Positions 50,880-60,830 of a DNA stretch of 64,000 nt are shown in pieces (the first letter of the stretch is position 1; every line of letters begins with the position of its first letter). Both the position numbers and the translations under genes were made by a program. The notes under the pieces are model-generated. The model was not told the origin of the DNA. It saw only the letters and a program-made list of their open reading frames with translations, and did no database searches. Source of the stretch: Sialis fuliginosa (lineage: Eukaryota; Arthropoda; Insecta; Megaloptera; Sialidae); NCBI GenBank assembly GCA_961205875.1, contig OY540812.1:27165098-27229097 (forward strand). Direction: 5' to 3'.

Positions 50880-51087
50880 CGTGGTGACGTCAATTCCCGC
50901 GCCAACGCTGATTGGTCAATATGTACTACCTAATGCATTTTTCCAAAAATTTACCGACCAGTAACGTTTGCGGAATTATTGAAAACATAAGGTAGCAAGA
51001 AATGATAATTATTGTTTAATGTGTTTGTCGGTGAATTTATGCTTTTTCTGAATGGTAGTGTTTGTTGATTGTTTTCTGTTTATATTG
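50880..51087 (+). promoter_or_regulatory. CRE, E2F and CCAAT-like cluster with a downstream GTAAGT donor
   Basis: TGACGTCA (CRE-like) at 50885-50892, TTCCCGCGCCAA (E2F-like) at about 50894-50905 and GATTGGTCA (inverted CCAAT) directly after it lie within 45 bp in AT-rich intron. About 170 bp further, TTTATATT is followed by GTAAGTATG, a perfect donor starting at 51088. This could be an alternative promoter with a non-coding first exon of fusilli. It could equally be a repeat fragment. Confidence 0.3.
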
Positions 51088-52109
51088 TAAGTATGCAGAG
51101 TTGTACAGACACTAGATGGAATGGGAACTTGTTGATAAGCCGAACATTACAAGTTTCTACTAATAGGGTGGCTTATATCTCTATAATAATTATATATTCT
51201 GTCAACATAAATTAAATACTGATATTAACATTACTTTTACATTAATAATTGTTAAATATTATAATGAACTAAATAATATTTCATATATTTTATATACTTA
51301 TACCTAATTTTGGATTTTTAGAGACCGACATCGATACTAAATATGTACAATGTAAATATTTTTTTGATACGTCATTTAATAGACAGTCTAATTAGTTTTA
51401 AATTTTAGTAGTTTTCAGAATTTTTGTCTGCTTGTTTGTTTGTTCCGACTTGAAACTGACCATTTTTGGTTGGCTCTTGCATTGTTTAAAAGCTTAAAAC
51501 CCTAGAATTAGTTGGTTATATATTATTATTTTATTATTATTCTGAGAAATTAACAATTGATTGATTTTCAGCAAATCTACATTTAAAAATAAATATAATA
51601 CTTTTTTGTTAAAATTGTTTTTTTAACGTTTTCAGCCAAGAATAAATATTTAAAATCTCAGTTAAAGTTTCTTTATGTACAAATTAAAAACTTGAACTAT
51701 AAATTTAAAATAACATCATTTTTTTCTACAATTTTTTCACCGAGCCCCTGATGAAGGAAAAATGAATTATCGTACTGTTGTCATTAGGGTTATCCTAGTG
51801 GAGGTTGTATATTGTCAGTTTTACGACAATTTTAGCTGTAAACTTCAGTTACTCGATGAAAAAGTCATAGAAAAACAAATGAAACTAAATTTTTAATATA
51901 GAGATCTCGAGCTTTAATTTTTTTTTATTTCATTGTGATCATTTTGACCAAAGCTACTTGAATATTTCATATTTCAATTATATTATATTTCAAATCTCGC
52001 CCGTGGATAAAAAGAAATATCAGCGCCTATGATAGTTGTGATTCTGTAATTAAACCAACAACACTTCATTAAGACACGTATTTTGACAAAATTTTAATTT
52101 ATATCTATC
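51088..52109. other. Intronic AT-rich stretch, nothing recognised
   Basis: No paired repeat, RNA gene or coding frame seen. Confidence 0.45.
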
Positions 52110-52330
52110 TATAGATAGTATAAAACAAAATCCTTCGCTGCGTCTGTCTGTGCACGATTTTGTCAGTAAATACTGAACGGATTTTATTCCGGTTTTCACT
52201 AATGGATTGAGTGTTTGCCGAGGATGGTTTAGTTGTATAATTTATGGATATTTAGTGTAAATTTCATGAAGTCGATAAGTTAAAACAATACTTAATAAGT
52301 TTATTGCAGATTAAATTTATATCCTCGGAT
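52110..52330 (+). repeat. Interspersed repeat head related to the long fold-back flank
   Basis: ATAAAACAAAATCCTTCGCT then GCGTCTGTCTGTGCACG and GAACGGATTTTATTCCGG is the same head type as 43545-43580 (ATAAAACAAAGTCCCTCGTC). No tail identified. Confidence 0.45.
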
Positions 52331-52509
52331 GACACTGGGTCCAATGCACTAGTTTTCTTATAAAAATGCAAATGATTTGATTTCTAAATAAAAGTGTTAA
52401 TAATATAAACAAATTTCATAAAAAGTGTTAATAGCGAAATCGTAGCAAATAATAAATATTCATTATCTTACAAATTAAAATCGTTCCTGTATGATTTATT
52501 TACATATTA

Positions 52510-52803
52510 TTGTTGCAACAACATGCAGTAATAACAATAGCAATTCAATGTGATTGTTTACAAACTAAACGTATTTGTGCCATTAACCTTAAACGTTGGA
52601 ATATCCGAGTGAATGCTTTCTTCAGTATCGCCTCCATCGAGAAGTGGTGCTGGCAAAGTGCGACCTTGATTGACCGCGTAATCGTCAGGCTTTACGCAAT
52701 ACCAGCGGGAAATCAGTGGGTCGAGACGGACCCAAATGAAATATTACCGATCGATCGATCGTGGTGTTTTTGTGGGGAAAAGTGTTATTATGCAAGATAT
52801 TAG
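52510..52803 (+). other. Higher-GC open stretch of unknown nature
   Basis: From 52550 to 52775 the GC content is well above the surrounding intron and one frame is open for 97 codons. The start at 52510 is a TTG and the translation matches nothing I know. The sequence includes AGTATCGCCTCCATCGAGAA, ACCGCGTAATCGTCAGGC and a (CGAT)n run at 52750-52761. It lies 1.8 kb upstream of fusilli exon 2. No donor that would join exon 2 in phase is convincing. It could be an alternative first exon, a non-coding RNA, or a fragment of an unrecognised mobile element. Confidence 0.3.
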
Positions 52804-52905
52804 GATTGCTTGTATTGAACCAATTATAGATTTGGAGTTTATGTAATATCTTATTTACCTATAGTGAAGCTATCTGAATTTTTCAGTAGTATAATATATT
52901 ACTAT

Positions 52906-53389
52906 TAGTTCTCAGTACCTCGACCCTTTTGTAAATTTATTACTATACTTCTGAAACTTCGTGAGTGGTTTCTTTTTGACGAGTCTTACAACTTTTTTAT
53001 TTGCGAAAATTCTTAAAAATGGGGCATTTTCGAACGTGCAGCCGCGGTGAACTGGAAAAACGGCCCAAGATATTTGTCGGACAAAATGACCAATGGATTG
53101 TAAAAATAATTATGTAATAATCCTACAAATTAAACTATAATTACCTCACAGGTGATCGCCCCACTATTTTTGTCCCACAATTTTTTTTTCGATTTTCTCA
53201 CCATATTTGTCTGACAAATATCTTGGGCCGTTTTTTCAGTTCGTCGCCCGGAAGATTCCGCGGCTGCACGCTCGAAAATACCCCATTTTTAAGAATTTCA
53301 CGAATACAAAAGTTGTTAAACTTGTCAAAAAGAAGCAACTCACGAAGTTTATTATATTATTTAAAAAAGGGTCGAGGTACTGAGGACTA
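52906..53389. mobile_element. Palindromic MITE, TAGTTCTCAGTACCTCGACC ends
   Basis: The left end TAGTTCTCAGTACCTCGACC and right end GGTCGAGGTACTGAGGACTA pair. Inner pairs include CTTTTTGACGAGT, AAAATGGGGCATTTTCGA / TCGAAAATACCCCATTTT, GTGCAGCCGCGG / CCGCGGCTGCAC and GGCCCAAGATATTTGTC / GACAAATATCTTGGGCC. About 484 bp with a spacer of about 100 bp. It sits 1.2 kb before exon 2. Confidence 0.8.
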
Positions 53390-53429
53390 TATGCAATGAT
53401 ATCATTTTAAAAATATTTTATTTTCGAAT

Positions 53430-53684
53430 CTCGGGTAGGTATTATAAATAATTTACTCTCGAGCAAAAGTATAATTAACGCTATCTGCGAGGTGTCAAAT
53501 CATTCGTTATACATATTATAATAATGTAAAGCTGCTGTACATTTTATGATGTACACCTATCACCACTACTTTTAGACCGCTGTGTCTCTAGGTCATTCAT
53601 ACATCGTATTATACCATACCATTATTATAGCTGTCATTTAGCTTAGTTTTTGCTCTAGATTAAATTCTTTATAATATGGGACAT
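53430..53684. mobile_element. MITE family B, decayed copy 4
   Basis: The right end TTCTTTATAATATGGGACAT and the left TAGGTATTATAAATAATTTA carry CTCGAGCAAAA / TTTTTGCTCTAGA, as in other copies, with the TTAACGCTATCTGCGAGGTG block shared with 39740-39765. Confidence 0.5.
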
Positions 53685-53989
53685 GACACGACCGTCGACC
53701 ATTCTCTAATTCAACCAGATATTTTATAAAAATATTAGCATATGCAGTTAAATTTATAAAAAGTTGAAAATTTTGATAACAAAACGAAAACTTCGTTTCT
53801 ACATGACTGATGAAACAGTTTTATTTTGTTCTTATCTGTGTGCGCATGCGCAGCTAATGTCAATATTTCTACCTTTCACTTATTTTTATAACATTATCTC
53901 ATAATAAATCTACTGAATCTACAAATGAAATGAAAACTTTAACTTGAACATTATATCAGTTTTTGATCTATTTATCAATAAAAGATTGA

Positions 53990-54294
53990 AAAGAAGTTTG
54001 TGTTTCGATTTGACATTTCCACTAAACAGTTGTTTTTTATCAAATTTTGACCTTCCCTGAATCAATTATGACTATTTTCGCTACTATGTCTGTAACTCAA
54101 AAACGACAAATCATAGAAGGGTATAATTTTGTACATTAATTGTTGCCTGGGAAAGAAATCTCATATTTCCGAAAAACAATCTTACAACCGAAAACGGATG
54201 TTTACTCTTGTCAGTTTTTGAATTATTTTTGAAACGGTGAATGTTAAAAAAAAGTATTTTAGATAAATACAACTGAAATTGAAAATATTACTAT
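53990..54294. repeat. Dispersed repeat debris before exon 2
   Basis: TGTAACTCAAAAACGACAAA near 54090 and GATGTTTACTCTTGTCAG near 54197 are shared with 27480-27610 and 40855-40935. The ends are not definable. Confidence 0.35.
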
Positions 54295-54403
54295 ACTCTA
54301 TTTCATTTAAGAATGCAGTGGTTACCGGGGTTTTGACGGTACGAATCGTGCATTTTTCCGTCAAAAACCACGACAACCACTGCATTCTTAAATGAAATAG
54401 AGT
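54295..54403. repeat. Hairpin element with perfect 29 bp arms, 200 bp before exon 2
   Basis: Left arm 54295-54323 (ACTCTATTTCATTTAAGAAT then GCAGTGGTT) and right arm 54375-54403 are perfect inverted copies. Pairing resumes inside with GGGGTTTTGACGG / CCGTCAAAAACC, leaving a loop of about 20 bases. A half copy is at 25764-25820. Confidence 0.8.
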
Positions 54404-54599
54404 TTTTTTTTTATAGTTATAATTCATGTCCCATTCATTTTTTTCAATCTTTTAACAATTTTACACGTGCATATAGTGTATAAGAAAGTCATATGCACTC
54501 ATGGCAATTTTTTTATTATTCTTCGAGATAATCACACAAGTTCCTACTCTTATAATATAAAATAAAAACTCATACTAATTATTATTATTTTGTTTACAG

Positions 54600-54943
54600 A
54601 TAATAGGTGTCCGTCAGTACATCGTTAAACCTACTACCGCCGACGACAACGAAGTAATTTTATCCGAACAGCTGAGGACGTCAGCCACACTTACTGATGA
54701 AATAGTAAGGACTACCGGCGAACCTTTAGAGTCAGTCCTCGCCGACTTGACGCAATATGCGAGGACGCAATTGAACGTAGAACCTTTCTCACCGGGGTTC
54801 AGATTAGTCACCGACGGACAGCTACCCTTAAGGCAGTGTCTTCATCCAGAAGCCTGCTCGAAGAATATTGACCTGCCCGATTACTATACGTCGTTTTATG
54901 ACCTCAGGAAGGAAGTTTATAAGTTTTTGATAAATAATAAAAA
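54600..54943 (+). CDS. fus: fusilli/ESRP exon 2: main part of the N-terminal DnaQ-like domain
   Basis: Internal exon, preceded by a T-rich tract and TTTACAG (AG at 54598-54599) and followed by donor GTAAGA starting at 54944. It carries 114 full codons plus two bases, residues 44-157 and part of 158. It starts in phase 0, exactly compatible with exon 1. Residues 47-54 read VRQYIVKP. The diagnostic block is residues 114-129 (TDGQLPLRQCLHPEAC), then DLPDYY and YDLRKE at 143-148. Vertebrate ESRP1/2 have near-identical TDGQL..RQ.LHPEA and FFDLRKEF blocks, so the family call is strong. No stop interrupts the frame and GC content is clearly above the flanking introns, as expected for a conserved exon. 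A minus-strand ORF over the same bases is only its shadow. The exon has no RNA-binding motif itself; the RRMs are expected downstream of the window. Confidence 0.93.
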
Positions 54944-55281
54944 GTAAGATATTTTGTTTAAGTATATGTATTCTTAACTTTCAAATACCTACTTAGTTTA
55001 ATGTAATAAATTTGGTATCAATGGAGGTACGTGCATAATTACAACTTGTAATTATAAAAAAATCAAGTACTTACTAAAAACTAGCTTGCACGTACTTTGA
55101 AATTTAGTATCAAACTAATATGACAATTCGGTAAAAAAACATATCGATGGTTGAAATTTTAATTAGTGTAAGGGACAAAATATTTATAATTTTCATTTTC
55201 TATCGACTGGTGATTTATAATTTCGGTATCTCATAAGCATTTTATTTCTTAACGTGAATCAGATTCATACAAAAATATTGA

Positions 55282-55905
55282 CAAGTGCGAGTAGAACTCG
55301 CGCCCTGAGGGTTCCGTACCATTACATATAAAACTTATTTACAATCCCAATTTTGCATTGTTTATCAACAAAATTCAAATATTATAAAAATATTAAATTG
55401 TTCATTTTGAAAAATAAACATTGAAAACTAATAAATCTATAAGATATTTGACAGAATATATTTAACTAATGTCTCTGCTTGCCATTAAAAATAAAATTTC
55501 AGTGGCATGTGTTTCTTACATATATATATATAGTCAACACTATATTGTTTATTGTTTATAATTCCACATAGAATTAGATATTCATGATTTTCGGATTTTT
55601 TCCATTACTTGTGCTATGGGACCTTCTTTCGTATCACTTTTCAAGATTCTAGTTCAACGGGAAGTACCCTATAGGTTTTGATGATTAGTTATGTGAGTCT
55701 ATCAAAATCGTTTTGAAATACCATATTTTTTTATTGCTTCGAATTTGAAACATGAATTTTTTACAGGACTATGATATTAATTTCATAGTTATACCTCTAG
55801 CTTTTCCTGAAAAAAGGGTTTTGACAGACAGACAGACAGATGGGCGGACAAAAAGTGATCCTATAAGAGTTCCGTTTTTTTCATTTTGAGGTACGGAACC
55901 TTAAA
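55282..55905 (+). repeat. GTTCCGTA-framed interspersed repeat in intron 2
   Basis: Begins TTGACAAGTGCGAGTAGAAC then TCGCGCCCTGAGGGTTCCGT, ends (CAGA)n at 55825-55841, AAAAAGTGATCCTATAAGAG, TTCCGTTTTTTTCATTTTGA and GGTACGGAACC. A very characteristic insect, especially lepidopteran, repeat. Non-coding. Confidence 0.65.
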
Positions 55906-56069
55906 AAAGTTTATTGTTTTTGCAAAAAATATGCAGAAAGTCGTGTTTGGTCTTGAAACTGTGTTTTATTATTAATAAATGCAAGTACATATCTCTCAAT
56001 GTGTTTGAAAGCTAGCTATTTTATCCATTTTCTTTTCAATACCGAACATTACACAGTCATTGTTAAAAC

Positions 56070-56295
56070 TTAATGCCGAGACGAGACCGGCTTAAAGACG
56101 AGACAGAAACAATATAAATTCTCGCTGATAATTTCGCCGAGATTCTTAATTTTATGAAATTGTCAATAATTAGTATTTAATAACTAAATTCCTTGATGAC
56201 GGTGAGATACATTGTTAACCATATATTTATCATAATAGGTTTCAGTTGTAAAATCTGAGACGAGACTTACTTAAATCTAGTCTCGTCTTGTATGG
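56070..56295. mobile_element. GAGACGAGAC MITE in intron 2
   Basis: TGCCGAGACGAGACCGGC and AAAGACGAGACAG at the left; CTGAGACGAGACTTACTT and CTAGTCTCGTCTTGTATGG at the right. Same family as 37121-37275. Confidence 0.5.
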
Positions 56296-56851
56296 AGACT
56301 TAATTGATCACACATATGTTAAATGTATAATTACTTATTTAAAACTATATAAAGGCCATAAATTACATTTATAAGTCTAAAGTCTAAGGTACATATGTAT
56401 ATAGTACCTTTACTTTTTAGAAACATTATGAATATGAAATTACTTTAATATCTTGTTTTATGACCCTGTAAAAAGAAGGTTTATAAGTTTTTGATAAGTA
56501 ATAAAAATAAACAGTTTGAAGCATGCATGTTATTGTAATTTGTTAGAAAGTTTCTTTTGTTAGTAATTATTATCAATTTGCAACAATTTTTGTTATGATT
56601 TTATATTAAATACTAAAATCTAACAATAACTTGATGTTTCTATATTGATGAAACTATTTTTATATTAATGATATTTCTTAAATTGTATAGATTATAGTTA
56701 ATATGATTATGAACCCACCTACCACTTTAAAAAAATGGTTTTTAATATTATTCCAATAACAAGAATAACCAAAATATTTATTTACATTTCTAAATGCAGA
56801 CCTTCATATACATAATGTTTGTTAAGTCAAAAATAACATAATTAATTTAAC

Positions 56852-57003
56852 CAGTGGCGCTTCCAGGATTTGGAGGGGGGGAGGATAAAAAACATAAAAA
56901 TTACCGCTGAAAAAGTATACTTATCAGCAGAACCGGCCTTAGCATTAATTAACAATATTAATATTAATTTAATCTGGTTCCCCTCCCCCTAAAGCCAGCG
57001 CTG
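56852..57003. mobile_element. Small hAT-like MITE
   Basis: CAGTGGCGCTTCCAGGATTT followed by a G-run at the left, and a C-run followed by AAAGCCAGCGCTG at the right, are inverted relatives typical of hAT MITEs. No matching 8 bp duplication found. Confidence 0.45.
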
Positions 57004-57419
57004 CTTATCAGACAATGCGACTGATCACATGTACAAAAGTGATATGGCATTATAACATGAATTATAACATGTAAAAAATAGCAAATTTCTTTCTGAAACT
57101 GATAAAAACAATTTATTTACTACTAATTTTATGTAGTAATTATAGTTAGATAAAAATTCTTTATCTTTCGTATTATCGGCTTCAAGATATATATTTTTTT
57201 GTAAAATAAAAATATATATATAAATTAATAACTTATGATTTCTAACCCTTTCAATTTATCTGACAGAGGCCACCATTAATGCCATAAGATAGAGCGCTGC
57301 CGCTTGTCTTAAAAAATATTTTTTCTTAATTTTTTATGCTAAAATTTATTCGTTAGTGTCTAATTATCAAATTCTCTCAAATTTAAATACATTTATTAAA
57401 CATTTATTTATATTTTCAG

Positions 57420-57607
57420 GTACGCTTATGGAATCAATAATAATCAACATCCAATTGTTGCACAACAAATAAACTCAAACAATAACAATACAGGGTTGAT
57501 CCAAACAGTAGACCAAATAATTCCAAATGGACGAATCAGTCCACAGATGGACAGTTTGGGAACGACTGGAATACAAATACCACAGAGTATTCCGGAAATA
57601 TTGGAAT
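57420..57607 (+). CDS. fus: fusilli/ESRP exon 3: Asn/Gln-rich linker after the N-terminal domain (3' end uncertain)
   Basis: The acceptor TTTTCAG ends at 57419. Its first base, G, completes the Lys codon split by the previous donor, giving residue 158, and codons continue from 57421 for residues 159-220. The translation starts YAYGINNN and is rich in Asn, Gln, Ile and Ser, a low-complexity linker with no domain I recognise. In vertebrate ESRPs the region after YDLRKE-type sequence is also a poorly conserved linker before the first RRM. The 3' end is the weak point. A donor GTATCC at 57608 would leave one base of a codon; without splicing the frame runs five codons further to TAA at 57622-57624, which would end a truncated protein lacking RRMs. 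An alternative donor (GTATTC) lies slightly upstream near 57588. I favour splicing, because a three-RRM protein is expected. Confidence 0.75.
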
Positions 57608-57668
57608 GTATCCTTTTAATTTAATTACTTAATAATAATAGCTTAAAATTATTATTAATATTAGCAAC

Positions 57669-57900
57669 CAGTGCAGTCACTACGTAAATTAACAAAAAGC
57701 AAAACATTTGCCAACTTTTGAATCGGAAGAGGGGGGTCTAGAACCCAGTAAAGGCACAACTTTAAGCCAAGGGGGGCTGTTATATAAAAAATATTTTTAT
57801 CATATTTTTAAATGACCTTTTTTTGCTCATCACTTCTAAAAAAAGTATTTTACTAGCTTTTAGTTAGGCCTATGTGTCCCCTTCTCTGGTTACGCTACTG
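57669..57900. mobile_element. hAT-like MITE just after exon 3
   Basis: CAGTGCAGTCACTACGTAAA at the left and CCTTCTCTGGTTACGCTACT then G at the right resemble the widespread CAGTGGCGTAACCAGAGAAG termini. No exact target duplication. Confidence 0.45.
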
Positions 57901-58684
57901 GCAATATAACAAAAACTTCTATGCTCTAAGTTTTATGAAAATAAACAATATTTATTATGATTATCAAATTAACATAAATATTCAAATAATAACATAACTT
58001 CTATCTGCATAGAATTAACTTTTCACCACTTATCGTAAGAGAAAATTTAAATATATTTAATATAATGTATAAGTATAAGTACATCATTGACTACAAAGTA
58101 ATAGATTGTCTATTGAATATTTATAATAAAATAAAATAAAACAGACATATTATTTTATGTTCGTAGAAATTTCAAGTGGTATGAAAATCTATTATAGCTA
58201 CAAACCATTTTACAACTACAACATATACGTCCATCTATCGGCAAAACTATATACTACTTATCGACTACGATGTGCTAGAAAGTTCACTTACCGACTTATC
58301 TTTAAATACGGTCCGTCATTGATAGTAAAAAAATCTTGTTCTTCGATATGATTGGATCCTTGTAATAATCGGCTATCACATTTCAAAAATTTATCGTCTG
58401 TAAAGAAATTTAATGAATGCCACCATTTCTTGGCATACTACACATGTTTCTTATTTTATAAATGATGTTTTATATATTCCAATACAATGGTTCCCTTTTT
58501 ATAAAGCATTAATTTTATCAATATTATAATGTTTATTCTATATCAGGGACGTATTTTACTACAAAGTCGTTTTTTATAAATAAATGGTCATTTTGTAAAT
58601 AAATTCACGTGGTTTTTGAAAAAGATATTTTTTTAGACCTCAAAATTATTTGTGACGAAAAACTATAGCTTTTATTAATAACTA

Positions 58685-59312
58685 CCGCATTTGACCCAGT
58701 ATTACTCGGGTTAATTTCCATAAAATATTCAACATGCCCACAACACACGATTCAAACTTAACCGGAAAAAAATCTGTTCAGTAGTTACTGAGACAATCGT
58801 GTAAAATTAAATTTTCAAACTCCCATGAAACATAAGGTCGCGTCTTAAAATAAAATAAATAGATTAGCAACAATTCTTGGAAGTGAAATGTTTCATTATA
58901 TTTCAATTTTCAATCAATATATTTTAAAATATTTAATTGTTAACATGTTTCAAAAATCATCCAGTTGTTCGACAAAATATTTGAAAGAGATGTAAATTAA
59001 ATAAAATATTGAAACCGTAAATTCTTGTAAATTATAGAATTCTTTATTCTATGGCTACTGTGTTTTTATATAAATGACAATTGTATGCTCTCATGACATC
59101 ATGGAAACAAAACACAACTTGATGAAGATTTTTTTAGTCTTTTGATTTTAAATATTAGGTTTTTTTATAAAATATTAATAGCTACCAACACGCACAGAAA
59201 AATGATCTAACTATTGGTTTGAATCGCATCGAAATCGGTTCAGTAATTTCCGAGTCTATAAACCTCATACAAATGCACATTCATTTTTATATATAGATAT
59301 AATAGGCATGAT
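58685..59312. repeat. Decayed interspersed repeat with TTTTATATATAGATA tail
   Basis: CCCAGTATTACTCGGGTTAA, CTGTTCAGTAGTTACTGAGA and, later, CGGTTCAGTAATTTCCGAGT before CATTTTTATATATAGATAT fit the usual 3' layout of short insect repeats, possibly two fused copies. Confidence 0.4.
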
Positions 59313-59439
59313 GCCAGAACAAAGTATCACTAAAATTATGATTTTAAATAATGAAATAAGTAAAAAAGATTCTAAAAAATGTATTTATTTTTATATTAAA
59401 AGCGAGATTAATATGATTTTTGTTAAAATAAAAACGCAA

Positions 59440-59720
59440 AATGCAGCAATCCGCCATATTTGATAAAACACCAGTCAGAGTGGGTGACGTCACGGCTACG
59501 TAAACGTCATTTTTGTTTCATTAATATCTGTACTGTTTATAAATTATTTTGTGGTTTTAAATTATCAATTCGCTCAGTTTTGTGTTACCAAAAGTAAAAC
59601 CGAGAAACATTAGCGATGGAACAAGGATTTATTATAGTTGACAATGAGTGTTTACATAGGCGTGACGTCGAAAATGCGCCATGACACCTGCGAGCGTTTT
59701 GGAGTCTAATTCAAAATTAG
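59440..59720 (+). other. GC-richer block with CRE-like motif and a short ORF
   Basis: CAGCAATCCGCCATATTTG, TGACGTCACGGC at 59484-59495 and GTGACGTCG near 59662 frame an ATG at 59616 in good context (TTAGCGATGG), followed by 21 more codons (MEQGFIIVDNECLHRRDVEN then AP). It looks like the 5' end of a repeat-borne gene rather than a fusilli exon. Not recognised further. Confidence 0.3.
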
Positions 59721-60726
59721 TTTTAAAAGGGTAAATTTTTGTGAGCAAACCTTTATTTTCTGCAGAAATAAGCATTTTTTTTGGAAATAAGAGACACGTA
59801 AGATCATCATAAAATAGTTTTTAAAAATTAGACATCATCATGCTATTAAAAATTTTAAATTGATTTCAAACTAACAATTTTTTTGTTTTTCAAAAAGTTA
59901 ATATTAAAAATTAAAAATAATATTCTACATTTATTTATTTTTTACAATTGTAATTCGGCGGCGCTCTGTAACATATCTTCAGAGATTCTAGTGAAAAAAT
60001 AGTTATAAAGATGACTATTTATCCGAAACGTTAATTAAATCGACGCTCATTACAACGCTTTTGATAGCTACGTAGAAGCTTTTAGAAACTTTTAGTAAAT
60101 ATAACTGAAACTAGATAATCTTGTGCTTGAGGCAAAAAAAGGGAAAGTTTGACCCACCCTTTCTTGTAATTATTAATACATTTCGATTAAATAATTGGTG
60201 ATTACAATTTTATATGAATTTATATTAAAAATGAAATATAATATAGGCTATTAAAATTCATTAAATTTGGTAAAAATCGACTTTCTGATAGAACGTAATA
60301 TTTTTTAATGACCATTAATTGGTATAATTCACAATTAGCATTTTAAAATGTAGTCGAACACAAAAAACGGAAGTTTAAACTTTTTGCAGTGCATTTAATA
60401 CATTTATTAATAGTTTCTATTTGATGTTTTATTTTTGGAAATTTGAGCAGTGGAGAAGAAATCAAGAATCTGATTGTTCGAAAAATTTTAATTATTATTT
60501 TCCTAAAATAATGATAAAATTTAAAATGTTAAAAAACAAATTACTAATTAGTTATATCATGGACAGTGGACACTATTTGAAATCTTTATTCTAATTGGTT
60601 TTTAGAATTGAACCAATATAGGTGGTTAAATTAACTTGTTTATTAAATTCTTGTTATTAGATGAAAAATAAATTTTTAAATATTTGTTATTTTGGTATCT
60701 ACTTGACTGTGAGATTAAAACCAGTC

Positions 60727-60830
60727 ATATGTTCGGTATTATAAAGAATTTGCTTGAGTGCAAATTCAATTTAGCTAGGTATTAAATATAAATGACAACT
60801 ACTCACAGATGTAGTCAATGAAATCGTACA
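60727..60830 (+). repeat. Solo end of MITE family B
   Basis: ATGTTCGGTATTATAAAGAA followed by TTGCTTGAGTGCAAA and TAGGTATTAAATATAAATGA matches the left end and adjacent interior of the other copies. The right end was not found. Confidence 0.5.

Larger units (their letters stand above)
8225..54599 (+). other. fus: Intron 1 of fusilli, about 46.4 kb
   Basis: Bounded by GTTAGT at 8225 and TTTACAG at 54599, joining two phase-0 exon ends. It contains the great majority of the window and is made of AT-rich DNA and decayed mobile elements, listed separately. I saw no exon within it that would keep the frame or match the family, and human ESRP1 is contiguous across this junction, so no missing internal coding exon is expected. 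Long first introns commonly carry enhancers and alternative promoters; two candidates are listed at 50880-51087 and 52510-52803. Confidence 0.8.
54944..57419 (+). other. fus: Intron 2 of fusilli, about 2.5 kb
   Basis: Runs from donor GTAAGA to acceptor TTTTCAG. It contains a GTTCCGTA-framed repeat (55282-55905), a GAGACGAGAC-rich inverted-repeat element (56070-56295) and a small hAT-like MITE (56852-57003). The rest is AT-rich sequence without recognisable features. Confidence 0.8.

Noticed and set aside
54614..54811. Minus-strand ORF of 65 codons
   Set aside because: It lies wholly over fusilli exon 2, whose + frame is strongly conserved; the reverse frame is a shadow.
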